Positions 1 to 36,442 of a stretch of 64,000 nucleotides of DNA are shown here, one piece after another (position 1 is the first letter of the stretch; every line of letters begins with the position of its first letter). Under the pieces are notes generated by a model. The model did no database searches. It saw nothing but the letters and a program-made list of their open reading frames with translations, and had not been told where the DNA came from. This stretch comes from Hanleya hanleyi (lineage: Eukaryota; Mollusca; Polyplacophora; Lepidopleurida; Hanleyidae). The stretch lies in contig JAVTVY010037099.1 in assembly GCA_036873755.1 (NCBI GenBank), positions 62,001 to 126,000 on the forward strand, given 5' to 3'. The position numbers were made by a program, and so were the translations under genes.

Positions 1-1238
1 AGGATTTTTAGTGAAAAATACAAAATTCCATGTGGAATTCCAGTGCCTTCCATAGGGGGAGTGCACATATTTTCTGGAAAAGCCAGAAGAAAAAAATTGA
101 CAACTGGGGTTTTGTCCGCTGGTGTTTTGTCCGTTGGTGTTTTGCCCACTGGGGTTTTGTCCGTATCCCATAAAATGAAATGGGAAATTAATTTGAACAT
201 CATGGAGATCTGTACCAGCGCCTATCTAATTCGAGCAATTTGAGAAACAAGACTGGATCGTACAACGATTTGAACACACCATTTCTAAAAAAACGAAGAA
301 TTATTACTTGCTTGAATCTTGGGGGTTCATTGCAATGCATTCATAATAAAACAGTCAGGAAATTTTGGATTTTTTAGCGGAGAAATGGTACCGGTCGGTT
401 AGACTTTGACGGCGACTTGGACTGTGTCGTCGCCGATTTCGCTGAAAACGAAACCACTTGCAAATTACCGTGTCCACGAAACACTGCTTCAACAAACGCC
501 ATTTCAAGCCATAAAATCAGTTGATTTATTTCCAAGTTGATGGAGAAAATGTTTAAAATTGTCCTGATAAACATGATCAGGTCGACTGAACCGTAATCAC
601 GTTGCTGATTTCTCGATTCCCGACCTAGAAGTAGGTGCTTTATTTGCTGAAAAGATCGTCAACCGGCCGCCATGCCATGCTGTTCTACAGTCACGTCACA
701 CTTTACGGTATGCTGACAGTAGTCGCGCCGCTTTATGGTTGTTGTTGTTGTAAAACGCAGCCTTCGTAGTGATTTCGTTGGAATTTGCTGATAAAATTAT
801 TAGACTCGCACGATTTATTTAGACTCGGTCGGGTATTTAAACCGGAAAATAGACATATTTTCTTTCTTGGCCCAAGCACAAGTCGTCAAGACAGAAGACA
901 CAGTACTAGGATTAGATTTATTCCATGAAGATATGGGAATATACTCACTGGACTGATTTGACGGGGCCGATGAATAATCCCCGTGAAAAGTGCTCACGGG
1001 GTCGATCACGGGGCCGGGGCCGATCGGCCTCGTCAAAATGCAAGGCCTGGACACTCCAAACCACATCTCATGGTGGCCAAGATTTCACTAAACTGCACCA
1101 GGTCCTTTGATTTTGGGGTAAGATACTTCCTGTTCCTGCTCTATAACAGGGATTGTTCACGAACATGTATAGTGACTGATATCATCATGAAATATCATGA
1201 TCATTGTTCATGTTCAATATGTTGATGTTGTATTCCAG
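1..1238. other. Upstream intron or flank of tankyrase, no exon recognised
   Basis: I see no exon here. The first recognisable tankyrase exon begins at 1239 behind a good acceptor and is in mid-protein, so earlier exons must lie outside the window. The only structure seen is a short 15-bp minisatellite near 105-165. Small open frames in both orientations have no family resemblance. Confidence 0.6.
104..168. repeat. 15-bp minisatellite, about 4 units
   Basis: Four consecutive imperfect copies of a 15-base unit with the core GGTGTTTTGTCCG are visible. The apparent coding potential across it (repeated Gly-Val-Leu-Ser) is a by-product of the unit being divisible by three. Confidence 0.75.
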
Positions 1239-24620
<23,382 letters not shown>

Positions 24621-25464
24621 CCGAAACCTGCTCCCCCGGTGACTAAACGTTGACTGTTATATCTAATTACTTGCTGTTCTTATCCTCTCAACCACCCCAC
24701 CTGTGCAGGTGTACAGGAGAGTTGGAATGGAAAAAATGTTAATCGACTAAATCATCTATGAACGAGAGACTTGTACGACTAAACTGCTGCAAGCTTTACT
24801 GTGATTGGTTAGCGTTCATTGTGTGTGTTCGCTTGCGTAGCAATGCAGGCAACAATATTGCGTACATGTTTGTTTCAGTGGATCTCATATAATTATTTGG
24901 GCATTTACCAAGTATAGGATACTCCAGCATTTTTATGAGAGTGTCTCTGGACTGTTGAACAGTTTGATGCAAACTTACCAGTTTGCTGTAATATATTCTC
25001 ATCCTTTGTGTACGAACGAGTATTTGAGCCGCTGGACTACACACAAGATAATGTATGCATACAGTCACTGAGGGTGGATTGTCTGGACACATCCCACTTC
25101 AATACAGGCTGAAGCGCAGTGACTTTCTCTCACCTCTGTGCAGTGATACAAGTCACCCTCGTACTGCTCAGCAACACAGTCACTGTATGCCAAGTCAGTC
25201 ACTCGCTGTGTCCATACAAGACTCCAGTTGGATGTATGTACCAGTGTGCTCATACAGTCATTCCACTGGACTACACACACTTCATTGGGGTGGGTCATCT
25301 TCCTTCATTAGGCCATTTCTACACCACAGCTTGGCACTGGCTTTGATTTACCAGGGCAACAGTCTTCAAAACAGAAGGTGACCGTTTCATTCAGCGAGCC
25401 ATTCTTCAGTGGTTGGGTCATTTCACTGGTGGGGTTTAGGGGTGATATGATTAACAGTTCAGTC

Positions 25465-25470
25465 AATAAA
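25465..25470 (+). promoter_or_regulatory. TNKS: Proximal poly(A) signal AATAAA
   Basis: A canonical AATAAA lies 845 bases after the stop codon. It could give a short 3' UTR form. Confidence 0.4.
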
Positions 25471-26511
25471 TAACCCGCTATGGCACATTTTGACTAAAAT
25501 TCAAATGGATTGAAGGTGAATTACATCTTTTCTATTTATATATTTACAATACTCGTTTGAAGAAGTAACCCAATATAATTCCAGTACAGAGCTGTAGTAT
25601 AGAAATGGACTAGGTGGACAAACATGGAGCAGGTGGGCTTCTCAGTTCGTCAACCACTGGTTCATTACTCTACATTATCTGGTTCCATCAAGCCTGTTGT
25701 AGTATATAAATTAAGATGGGAATCTCAAGTTAAATGTACAGTATTTCTCAGTTCCTTTCTTGGTGTCCTAACCAAAATGATCTTCGTCTATGTATAGATT
25801 GATGTAACATTGAAGCTCTACATTCTCTGGAGTTCTGTTAGTACATTTGATTTCTTCACATGATACTTCTAGCCTGGTTCATCACATGAACTGTTACATA
25901 ATGTTTGATAAGGTCTTTAGTAATTCAGTCAAAGTCAATGCAGCATTAAAGCCTATGTCTGACAATATTCTTTTAACAGTTATTGGCTAAAATTCTTCAC
26001 AATCTACAAGTTGATGATCACACAGAACAGTCTTTCTGTTCTTGCTTTCTGAATTTATTGAGTTGAAAGTTCCACTTCCTGTGATCCAGTGATTAGAAGC
26101 ACACGCTTACATGACATATGTTAATACCTTTATATTATTACACTCTTATCTCTTCTTCCTTTACCATAGCCTATGGACATGTCATCCCAAGCTTGAAACA
26201 GAGCTCATTAATGGGCATTCCTGCTGGGTGTAGAGAGGTTGGTTAAGGTTACATGTATCTTGTAGTGATAAGTACATAGATACCACACAACTACTTGGTG
26301 TACCTTGAATTCTCTCCCGCCATGGTTCATACACCATGTAAGAATCACGAGACAATGCATACAATAGCCAAGTCTGGGGACAACAACACATCCACACTTG
26401 AGCCTTTTCAGCTGCACAAAGACTTGGATAACAGCTTCCTACAAGTATCTACCTTCATCTTTGACGTCCAATACACATTGAGCTAATGTACAGATTGAAA
26501 TTGTTACATAT

Positions 26512-26519
26512 TGTAAATA
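26512..26519 (+). promoter_or_regulatory. TNKS: Pumilio-type site TGTAAATA, first
   Basis: Matches the Pumilio response element TGTANATA in the sense orientation within the probable 3' UTR. A second identical site is at 27334-27341. Confidence 0.4.
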
Positions 26520-27333
26520 CATAGTTGAGAACATGGAATAGGTTGTGTTGGATTCAGCATATATTACTTGTGTGCAGTTTGACCTATTGCTTCTCTTTGC
26601 AAGTTACAGTCCGCAAGTTCTTCAGATTTGTCTGTAGTGTGATAAGTGTATGAGTGATTGGAGTATCTGATGTGTCTCGCTTGTCCTGGCATGTTTATTA
26701 AATGAACCCATTTTAAGACGACTAATCGTGAGCATGATGGGTAAGATAAGTTCCTTCAGTATTATTGGTTGCTGTCTGAACATAGATGACTACAATGATG
26801 GTGGAAGGGGTAGATGAAGACCTGACTGATGTTTTCTATGGCAGGATGAAATAGAATACAAATGAATAGTAATTGCAGTTGCATAACACAATGTAACCAT
26901 GGCATTGGAAATGTAAACTACAGACATGCGACTCAAAGATTCAATGTGGAGCTCGACCCCGTTTTCTTGTTCTACCACACACGCACTATACAGTAGCAAT
27001 ACTGTATAGATGTTCAAAATTAGTCCATGACATTTTAAGTTGAAGCCGAGATCATTTTATTGATGGAGGATAAAAGGCAATTCTTCATTTTCAACAGGTT
27101 CAAGTAGGTAGGGTTTCAATCTTTGTTGTTTTGGGATGAGGGGTATGGGGGGTGGTAGTTTCTGTTCTCACCCAAGTCCCGAGAACATATTTGAATTGAA
27201 TATTGTTATGTTTTTCTTACGTTGAATTTAGCAGAACTTGAATGTTTGACTGGAGATAGACTGTACATGTACATGTGTGTGTGTCCTGTTATGTATGAAG
27301 TAGCACGCTGGACCTGTTTGGAATATATCAAGT

Positions 27334-27341
27334 TGTAAATA
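27334..27341 (+). promoter_or_regulatory. TNKS: Pumilio-type site TGTAAATA, second
   Basis: An identical octamer lies about 60 bases before the distal ATTAAA, a common position for such sites. Confidence 0.4.
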
Positions 27342-27398
27342 TACTAAAGAATGGTACTCCCATTGTACATGTACAGTTGGCCATGTATTTATGTGCTA

Positions 27399-27404
27399 AT
27401 TAAA
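27399..27404 (+). promoter_or_regulatory. TNKS: Distal poly(A) signal ATTAAA
   Basis: ATTAAA is followed within 25-45 bases by a TG/T-rich stretch (TGTTGATTTTGTTTC), a plausible cleavage context. Confidence 0.4.
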
Positions 27405-27699
27405 GAATTTCATTTAAAGCTGTTGATTTTGTTTCTTTCCTGTGAGGATTGTGGGGCAAACATTTTGACGGGTGACCTACTCTTATCTTTTTACTGTGAA
27501 TACCCGTGGTATATTTATCAAGAGTACGAGCTGAGTAGCTAATGTGAAACTTGTCTGGAAACTAGTTTCTCCACATACGGGATATACTCACAATATATAT
27601 TTTGTGTGATGTTAGATTGTTGCTAAGCTTATGGTCTTGTTGATGTGAAGGAGATATAAGAAGGCAAGACAATGCAGAAATACCTTCCAGTGGCATTGT

Positions 27700-28130
27700 A
27701 TTGAAATTCCAGCCATCTTACATCCCCAAGTTTGATTGGTTGAATTGTTCTTGAGATATCACATTCACAACATGGTTGGGACGGACGGACAGAGGCGGCC
27801 ATCTTCGATCACATAGTTTGATGAAAAGCAATCCGAGTTATCACCAGTGTGAAGCCACCTGCCAAGTTTGAAGGTGGTCAGTTCAATGGTTCTCAAGATA
27901 TCGCATTCATAACATTCATAGGTGCTATATGAGTGTGTGACATCCAAGATGACTGATGGTGGCCATATTGAATGATGCAGATCATGGATCACGTAGTTTG
28001 GTAAAACACAATCTCACTCATATTCTCACTCAGATGTGAAAAACTACCCCCCAAGTTTTACATTGATCAGTTGATTTTTTCTCATGATATCGTGTTCACA
28101 ACATGGATATGTGCTATGGGAGCACTCCAC
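27700..28130. repeat. Short decayed tandem array
   Basis: Two to three units of about 150 bp share CAAGTTTGA..GGTCAGTT, TTCTCAAGATATCGCATTCA and GGCGGCCATCTT. It belongs to the general class of degenerate arrays in this window. Confidence 0.6.
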
Positions 28131-28440
28131 ACCTAAATCCTGGGCGACTGAAAACAAGCATGGGTTCGACTCATCTACCATCAATACATGTAAAATCTTC
28201 AACAAAAACCCTGTAAAAGTATATATTTTCTGAATGACCATACTCGTGCCATTATTTCAGGAGACTCAAGCTTTGGAAATTGAAAAGAAAACCTCGTTCA
28301 ACTTTCCTGAAAAACACCATAAAATGTGTCAAATTCGACCCACCATGCAGAGAAAACAAACAAAATGATTTTCTTGTTAGACATGTGAAAGTTTCTCCAT
28401 CCAACGGGCATTTTAAAAGGTGGAGAAAAAAACCCGGAGA
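28130..28440. other. Spacer without recognised feature
   Basis: Unique-looking AT-rich sequence between two repeat blocks. Nothing was recognised. Confidence 0.5.
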
Positions 28441-28856
28441 ATCTCTCTACTCATTTTTTTATCCCTCAGCCCGATTAGGCTCAGGGGTATTGTTGTCACC
28501 CCGTGTGTCCGTCCTCTTTCCCAGGACTCCATATCTTGAGAACTACTGAAGGTAGACCAGCGAAACTTCTGTCCAATATAGAATGTAATCTGTAGATGTG
28601 CCTTTTGTGTGTTTCATTGGTCAGGTCCTCGTCTGTCTGTCCGTCCACTTTTCTGTCCATCAGTATCATGGTTCAATTTCAACATTATCTATTATGGGCC
28701 TTCTTGTAAGTTTCTAAAATCTAGTAGTGGTCAAATCATTTACATAATAATTTCCATTCTACTTTCTTTCCATTCTACTTCCAGAATATTGATGGAATAT
28801 TGCAAGCATTTTTCCTGATGTACATCAATCCGCATATTACATGCACCAATTTTTTA

Positions 28857-30700
28857 CCCCTCAGCCTATTAGGCTGCGGGGTCTTGTCGTCAGCATGTAC
28901 GTCAGGTCGTCCGGTCGTATGGTCGTCAACAATTCTTGTGACCGGCCTAGAAGCCAAACCGTTGCTTCTAGAGACTTCAAATTTGGTATACAGGATTGTT
29001 GGGTGGTCAACCACAAGCCTATCGAATTTGGGTAATTTGCGATGAATTTTGCAGTTTCCATGGCAACGTCACGGAGAATTCGTCAACAATTCTTGTGACC
29101 GGTCTAGAAGCCAAACCGTTGCTTCTAGAGACTTTGGTATGCAGGATTGTTGGGTGGTCAACCACAAGCCTATTGAATCTGGACCCGACTGGTTAGAAAC
29201 TTTGGCGACCATCTTTAATTTATGCGAAACCGTCACAGCTTTCTCGTTACCAAGATATCTTTAGAACGACTTACCCTAGGCACACCAAACTTGCCGTGCA
29301 CATCCATATGCTCGTGACCCAGAACCCTATTGAATCTGGACCCGATTGGGTGGAAACTTTGGTGGCCATCTTTAATTTATGCGAAACCATGAATTTTGTG
29401 TATCTCGGAAACCATTTCGCTGTTCAGTGTGAAACTTGGTATAGATTATCAATACATCAAGAAACTTTAAAGGAATGACCAAACCAGTTTCCCTGATTGG
29501 GTGAAAGCCTTGGTGGCCATCTTTAATTTATGCAGAATCTTTAATGATGTATTTCTCTGATACCATTGAAGTGTTCTATATGAAACTTGGTATACAGCAT
29601 CGATGTATCAAGAGACTTACAATGAATAACCACATCAGTTCTTCTGAGAGGCGGGAAGGATGGCCGGCCATTTTTAATTTATGCAAAATCGTTAATGATC
29701 TCTATCTCTGATACCGTTCAAGTGCTCGATGTAAAATTTGGTAAACATCATCGATGCATCAAGAGACTTACGATGAATGACAGAACTGGTTTCTCTGATT
29801 GGGCGGAAATCTTGGCGACCATTTTAATTTATGCAAAATCATTAATGATCTATATCTGATACAATTTTAGTGCTTCATATGAAACTATAAATCATCGATA
29901 CATCAAGAAACTTAATGACAATCAATTTCTCTGATTAGGTGAAAAACTTGATTGCCATCTTTAATTTATGCAAAATCTATACCTCTGGTACTGTTCAAGT
30001 GTTTCATGCAAGACTTTGTATACATCATCAATACATCAAGAGACTAAAAATGAATGACTAAACTGTTTTCTCTGATTGTATGAAAACTTGGCAGCCGTTT
30101 TCAATTTATGTAAAATCATTGATGATCTATATATCCTTTGATACTGTTCAAGTGTTCAGTATGATGCTTGGTATACATCATAGATAGATCAAGAGACAAG
30201 TAATGACTGCCGGTATCTCTGATTGGACAGAAAACTTTGCGGCCATTTCTGATTGCAAGTTTTTTGATAATCTGTATATTTTTCACTTGACTGCTTGATG
30301 TTCCTGCATGATGTTTTCAAAGTAGTATGGTTCAAATTCAATAGATTGTGAATGGCTGGCACCCAGAGCCGAGGGGTTTCAGATGCGCAGCTCCGTATTC
30401 CTATCAAAAACTCTGTATTACTCGGCTCCCACTGAAAATCGGAAGACTTTTATTATTGTTCAGATTATTATTTGCACGTGATATGTCAAATTATTTACTA
30501 TAGTTCTCCAATGCATTCAACATCCCACACTGAATTTATCATATTTTAATCTTTTACAAGCCACTGCTAAAGCATCTTCGGCATTCAACCAAATCTTTCA
30601 GGCTTTTATATATGTATTTTCCATTCATTGTGTACCAATATACACTGACTAAAACTGTCTGGCTGAGGGGTTGTTGCACCTTTTAGGTGCTGCCTCATGT
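28857..30700. mobile_element. Hairpin-headed repeat element with decayed core
   Basis: Head ACCCCTCAGCC-TATTA-GGCTGCGGGGT (28856-28882). A second, similar head stands at 28461-28487. The core holds about seven units of 130-160 bp with TTTAATTTATGCAAAATC and TCGATGCATCAAGAGACTTA. Two tails are visible: GCCGAGGGGT at 30369, and GGCTGAGGGGT at 30661-30671. The latter is the exact reverse complement of ACCCCTCAGCC and is followed by the stem GCACC-TTTTA-GGTGC. Two nested or tandem elements are likely. Confidence 0.65.
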
Positions 30701-30971
30701 TTTCACCTGCAGGGTAGTGGACAAGGGAGATAACAACATAGAGGAATCTGCTGGAAAGTAGTACAATTTTAAATCTACTGTTTAGATCTCCACAACCTTT
30801 TCTGCTCATGATTTACCAATTACTCAGTTGGCTTTAATAATGCTTCAGTTGTAATTTGTGAAATTTCCACATCTTGCGAACACCTATAAATAGTAGTTTG
30901 GCATCCATTGAGGCACTATCAGCAGTGAACCATATAGATCTACGTTTATGGTGTACAGAGGCTTTATTTTT

Positions 30972-33900
30972 AGCCCACCATCACCAGATGGTGGGCTGTT
31001 CAAATCGCTTTTCGTCCGTGGTCCGTCCGTAAACAATTCTTGTTATCGCGATTTCTCAGGAACTACTTTATGGATCTTTCTCAAATTTGGTACACAGGTT
31101 CCCCTTGGGGTATAGTTGTGCAAGATACCTTTTTGGTCCGATTCGAAAATCCAATATGGCCACCAGGCAGCCATCTTTGATTTCCCCATGAAACCTTGTT
31201 ATCGCGATTTCTCAGGCACTACTGCATGGATCTTTCTCAAATTTGGTACACAGGTTCCCCTTGGGGTCTAGTTTTGCAAGATACCTTTTCTGGTCCGATT
31301 CGAAAATCCAATATGGCCACAAGGCAGCCATCTTGGATTTCCCCATGAAACCTTGTTATCGCCATTTCTCAGGAAGTACTGCATGCATCTTTCTAAAATT
31401 TGGTACACAGGTTCCCCTTGGGGTCTAGTTGCAAGATACCTTTTCTGGTCTGATTCGAAAATCCAATATGGCCACCAGGCAGCCATCTTGGATTTCCCCA
31501 TGAAACCTTATCGCGATTTCCCAGGCACTACTGCATGGATCTTTCTCAAATTTGGTACACAGGTTCCCCTTGGGGTCTAGTTGTGCAAGATACCTTTCTG
31601 GTCCGATTCGAAAATCCAATATGGCCACCAGGCGGCCATCTTGGATTTCCCCATGAAACATTGTTATCATCATTTCTCAGGAAGTACTGCATGGATCTTG
31701 CTCAAATTTGGTACACAGGTTCCCCTTGGGGTCTGACTGTGCAAAATACCTTTTCTGGTCCGATTCGAAAATCCAATATGGCCACCAGGCAGCCATCTTG
31801 GATTTCCCCACGAAACTTTATCGTCATTCCTCAGGAAGTACTGCATGGATCTTTCTCAAATTTGGTACGCAGGTTCCCCTCAGGGTCTAGTTGTGCAAGA
31901 TACCTTTTTCGGGCCAAATCGAAAATCCAATATGGCCACAAGGCAGCCATCTTGGATTTCCCCATGAAACCTTGTTATCGCGATTTCTCAGGAACTACTG
32001 CATGGATCTTTCTCAAATTTGGTACACATGTTCCCCTTGTGGTCCAGTTGTGCAAGATACCTTTTCTGGTCCGATTCGAAAATCCAATATGGTCACCAGG
32101 CAGCCATCTTGGATTTCCCCATGAAAACTTATCGTGATCTCTCAGGAAGTACTGCATGGATCTTTCTCAAATTTGGTACACAGGTTCCCGTTAGGGTCTG
32201 GTTGTGCAAGATATCTTTTTCGGTCTGAATCGAAAATCCAATATGGCCACATCTTGGCTTTCCCCGTGAAACCTTGTTATCGCGATTTCTCAAGAACTAC
32301 TGCATGGATCTTTATCAAATTTGGTACACATGTTCCCCTTGGGGTCTAGTTTTGCAAGATACCTTTTCTGGTCCGATTCGAAAATCCAATATGGCCACAA
32401 GGCAGCCATCTTGGATTTCCCCATGAAACCTTGTTATCGCCATTTCTCAGGAAGTACTGCATGCATCTTTCTAAAATTTGGTACACAGGTTCCCCTTGGG
32501 GTCTAGTTTTGCAAGATACCTTTTCTGGTCTGATTCGAAAATCCAATATGGCCACCAGGCAGCCATCTTGGATTTCCCCATGAAACCTTATCGCGATTTC
32601 CCAGGCACTACTGCATGGATCTTTCTCAAATTTGGTACACAGGTTCCCCTTGGGGTCTAGTTGTGCAAGATACCTTTCTGGTCCGATTCGAAAATCCAAT
32701 ATGGCCACCAGGCGGCCATCTTGGATTTCCCCATGAAACATTGTTATCATCATTTCTCAGGAAGTACTGCATGGATCTTGCTCAAATTTGGTACACAGGT
32801 TCCCCTTGGGGTCTGACTGTGCAAAATACCTTTTCTGGTCCGATTCGAAAATCCAATATGGCCACCAGGCAGCCATCTTGGATTTCCCCACGAAACTTTA
32901 TCGTCATTCCTCAGGAAGTACTGCATGGATCTTTCTCAAATTTGGTACGCAGGTTCCCCTCAGGGTCTAGTTGTGCAAGATACCTTTTTCGGGCCAAATC
33001 GAAAATCCAATATGGCCACAAGGCAGCCATCTTGGATTTCCCCATGAAACCTTGTTATCGCGATTTCTCAGGAACTACTGCATGGATCTTTCTCAAATTT
33101 GGTACACATGTTCCCCTTGTGGTCCAGTTGTGCAAGATACCTTTTCTGGTCCGATTCGAAAATCCAATATGGTCACCAGGCAGCCATCTTGGATTTCCCC
33201 ATGAAAACTTGTTATCGTGATCTCTCAGGAAGTACTGCATGGATCTTTCTCAAATTTGGTACACAGGTTCCCGTTGGGGTCTGGTTGTGCAAGATATCTT
33301 TTTCGGTCTGAATCGAAAATCCAATATGGCCACATCTTGGCTTTCCCCGTGAAACCTTGTTATCGCGATTTCTCAAGAACTACTGCATGGATCTTTATCA
33401 AATTTGGTACACATGTTCCCCTTGGGGTCTAGTTGTGCAAGATATGTTTTCTGGTCCGATTCGAAAATCCAATTTGGCCACAAGGCAGCCATCTTGGATT
33501 TCGCCATGAAACCTTGTTATCGCGATTTCTCAAGTTGGGTATTTCCGAGCATGGTATCTGCATATCTCAAGAGAGATATCTCAAACTAGCCCAGTAAACA
33601 GAACAGAATTAGCATTCTTTTCTAATTATAAAATCTTAAGTATGTTTCATAGCTCATGCCAAAGTGTCAAAGAGATTTGTCTTCGCTTCCAGTACCCAAT
33701 GACACGTGCAAAAATTTTTTTAAAAAAAATACTACAAAACGAAGACGAAGGATCCTCCGTACATGTACATTCACTTTCAGACTAACTGTGCTCATTTCTC
33801 TTGTATTATAACAACCGACAGAAGTACAGTTTCTAGAAATCTTGAAACTCGTGAAACTTAGATCATATCTTGGTGTTTTTCAGTGTCCCTTTTGCGATCT

Positions 33901-34037
33901 TTTTCGCTCAGATTCGAAATTCTGTAAACAAAATTACAAATCAATCTTTTGTTCTTAGTAACAATGGACAAAAAGATCCTCTTGTCATTAGCTTACAATT
34001 ATCGGATAATGGTGGGCGCCAAGATCCTTCAGGATCT
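30972..34037. mobile_element. Hairpin-headed repeat element with a higher-order satellite core
   Basis: Head hairpin AGCCCACCATC-ACCA-GATGGTGGGCT (30972-30997) is followed by GTCCGTGGTCCGTCCG and a long array. The tail GGTGGGCGCC at 34011-34020 is the reverse complement of the first bases (one change). It is followed at once by the perfect stem AGATCCTTCAGGATCT at 34022-34037. Between 33590 and 34010 the sequence is plain and AT-rich. Confidence 0.65.
31040..33535. repeat. 155-bp satellite with duplicated 1,080-bp higher-order unit
   Basis: Monomers contain TTATCGCGATTTCTCAGGAA, TTTCTCAAATTTGGTACACA, GATTCGAAAATCCAATATGG and AGCCATCTTGGATTTCCCCA. A block of seven monomers starting at about 31268 recurs from about 32346, with only a few small differences over 1,080 bp. 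Open frames of about 200 codons in it are produced by the repeat and do not look like genes. Confidence 0.9.
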
Positions 34038-34319
34038 CTCGTTTAATGATACATTGAATAAAGCCAATGTTTACTTGCTATATCTTCTGAATAAATGTCT
34101 GAAACTTGAAGATGTATTAGGTGTGCATGAAATGAATCTATCCAACTTTATAACGAAAGTAATTTGTATTACATGTACAACAACAATAAATTGTATTACA
34201 TCAACAACAAAATATGTCCTTGCCCCCGATAAATGATAGCTATTGAGAACAATACAGCATTCTCTTTGGATTTGCAGAAAAGCCCCAGTGAACGGAAAAC
34301 TATGGATAAAAGCCCCAAT

Positions 34320-35760
34320 GGACAAAATTCTGATTGTCCGTCCGTCTGTGCGTCAGTGCATCCATCTGTTCGCCCATCTGAAATTCGTTTCCGGGCAAGA
34401 ACTTGAGAACCGTTCAGCGGATTCTTCTCAAATTTGGTATGCATATACCATGCCATGAGGTGTCGCCTGGGATTGCATTTCGACCACTTTCGCCAATAGG
34501 TGGCCCCACCTGATAAAATCCTTTTTGCATTTCTGGATCATCGGATTCTTTTCAAATTTGGTATGTATATACCATGCCACGAGATGTTGCTTGGACTAGA
34601 CTGTTAAGGATCTGAGGGGTTGTAGCACCTGTGGTGCCTGATGTTCATTCTATATTTTCCTGAAGATGCTCAGCAATGTCAATAGGATTCACAAGTTGAG
34701 GATAAAATACACCAAAAAAAATTTCTTCATAATGCCAATGAGCATTACGAGCAAAATTGATTCCTCAGGCAATTTTGCCCAAAGTTTATTGTCATGTATG
34801 TCTGGTGAGGTTGACCTATCTTTTCTGGGTCACAGGGTCAAATTTGTCCATTCATCTCTGACTGCTTTACCACATGTTTAGTACATGTATGAGGAGGCTT
34901 AGGCTTGCTGAACTTACACTAGACATGGACTGCAGCCAAAATTGTCCTTGGGTATTGTCATCATGAACATATGTCTTTGTTTTCTCATCATATCAAGAAT
35001 GTTTATGCCCAGGTACACCAAACTTATATCACACATGCATGTGGTCACAAAACAGAAGCCTATGAAAATCAGTGAGATCGACCCAGTTCGGGTCACCTGG
35101 TCAGATTGTGTCCATTTGTTACCATTTAATTATCTGAAAAATGGCTGCCTGCATGGGAGCACCAAACTGGCATAACCATACATGTGGTCATAGAGCAGAA
35201 GTCGGTCACAATAACTTCTGAAAAACTCAACGGATTCTTTTCGAATTTGGTATGTGGATACCGCGCCTTTGATGTCGCTTGGGATTGTTTTTCATGCCAA
35301 TCCGCCTTTTGGTGGTACCACCTGGGGGCCATTTTAAAATTTCCTTTCCGGACAATAACTTTTGAAAAACTGAATAGATTCTTTTGAAATTTGGTATATG
35401 GGTACCTCGAATCAAGATCTTGCTTGGGATTGTTTTTCACGCCGATCCGCTTATAGGTAGCGCCACCATGGGGAACAAGTCAAAATTGTTTCCAGACAAT
35501 AACTTGAAAAACTGAACTGATTCTTTTCAACTTTGGCAAGTGGGTACGTCACCTCAAAATCTTGCTTGGGATAGTTTTTCACGCCGATCCACATATAGGT
35601 GATGCCACCTGTGGGCCGAGTTAAAATTTTGTTTTTCTGGACAATAACTTCTGAAAACCGGATTAGGACAAATTCAGTTAATTGTGGGTACCTTGCCACT
35701 GGATCGCACTTGAAATCGTTCTCCATGCCAGGTACTGAACATTACGGTTCCAAGCCAAAT
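34320..35760. repeat. 180-bp decayed tandem array
   Basis: Units share GACAATAACTTTTGAAAAAC, GATTCTTTTCAAATTTGGTA, CTTGGGATTGTTTTTCACGC and GTGGTGCCACCTG. A tail-like motif CTGAGGGGTTGTAGCACCTG with the stem GCACC-TGT-GGTGC interrupts it at 34612-34640. Confidence 0.75.
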
Positions 35761-36442
35761 CAACTGTTTTAATGTCGGGGGGGACTTCAACCCCTCAGGT
35801 TTTCATTCTTCAAAATTCCTGCTTTTCTGTGCGGAAAAGTGGGCAAAAGTGATTTTATTCCATATCAGATTATTATTACTACTTTAGCATGCAGGTTTTG
35901 TGAAGAAAACACATAAATAATTTTTTTTTTTTAAATCTGACCGAAAAATCATCCAAAAAATGCCTTTTTTGAAAATGACATCCCTGTGACATCATGGTAG
36001 CCATGTTGAATTTTCTTTACATTTTCTAGTAGAACTTGACTCAAAGATATAGTGTGGTAAGTTTCAGCACTCTAGCCTTAGGGGATGGGGGTGCTGCCAC
36101 CATGCCCCACCACAGGCTGTGATACACTCCAAATCACTCAGGCCAGATAGGGTTAAGAATACTCGGCTCTCCTGCAGACACTTTTAGACACTCTCTAGAA
36201 TTTGTCTTTATAAGCTTACAGCTAAAAGTATGCCTGATAGCTGTGTAAATGTATACATTTGTTGAAGCGCATTTCTTAAGGATTCCAAATATATAAATAT
36301 GTTCACTGTAAATCTGTAGGTAGTGTACATTACCATATGGTGCATACTTTTAGCTGTATGAAGAGAAGTTCTAGAGGATGTGTGAAAGTGTGTGCAGGAG
36401 GGCTCAGTACAGTTAAGGAAAGTCCTGGAATAGATCCTTACA
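35761..36442. other. Intergenic, no feature recognised
   Basis: AT-rich sequence between the array and the first MITE. No exon or RNA gene was seen on either strand. Confidence 0.5.

Larger units (their letters stand above)
24621..27420 (+). other. TNKS: Probable tankyrase 3' UTR
   Basis: About 2.8 kb free of the repeats that fill the rest of the window, which is what a retained long 3' UTR would look like. It holds candidate poly(A) signals at 25465-25470 and 27399-27404 and two Pumilio-type sites. The true end cannot be fixed without transcript data. Confidence 0.5.

Noticed and set aside
815..1110. Possible upstream tankyrase exon in overlapping frames
   Set aside because: None encodes an ankyrin consensus or matches the block that should precede the first exon; no suitable splice pair was seen.
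31535..33220. Two open frames of about 200 codons, nearly identical in protein
   Set aside because: They are translations of the 155-bp satellite in a lucky phase. The repeat is also open in other frames and on the other strand, and the protein is only the repeat motif.
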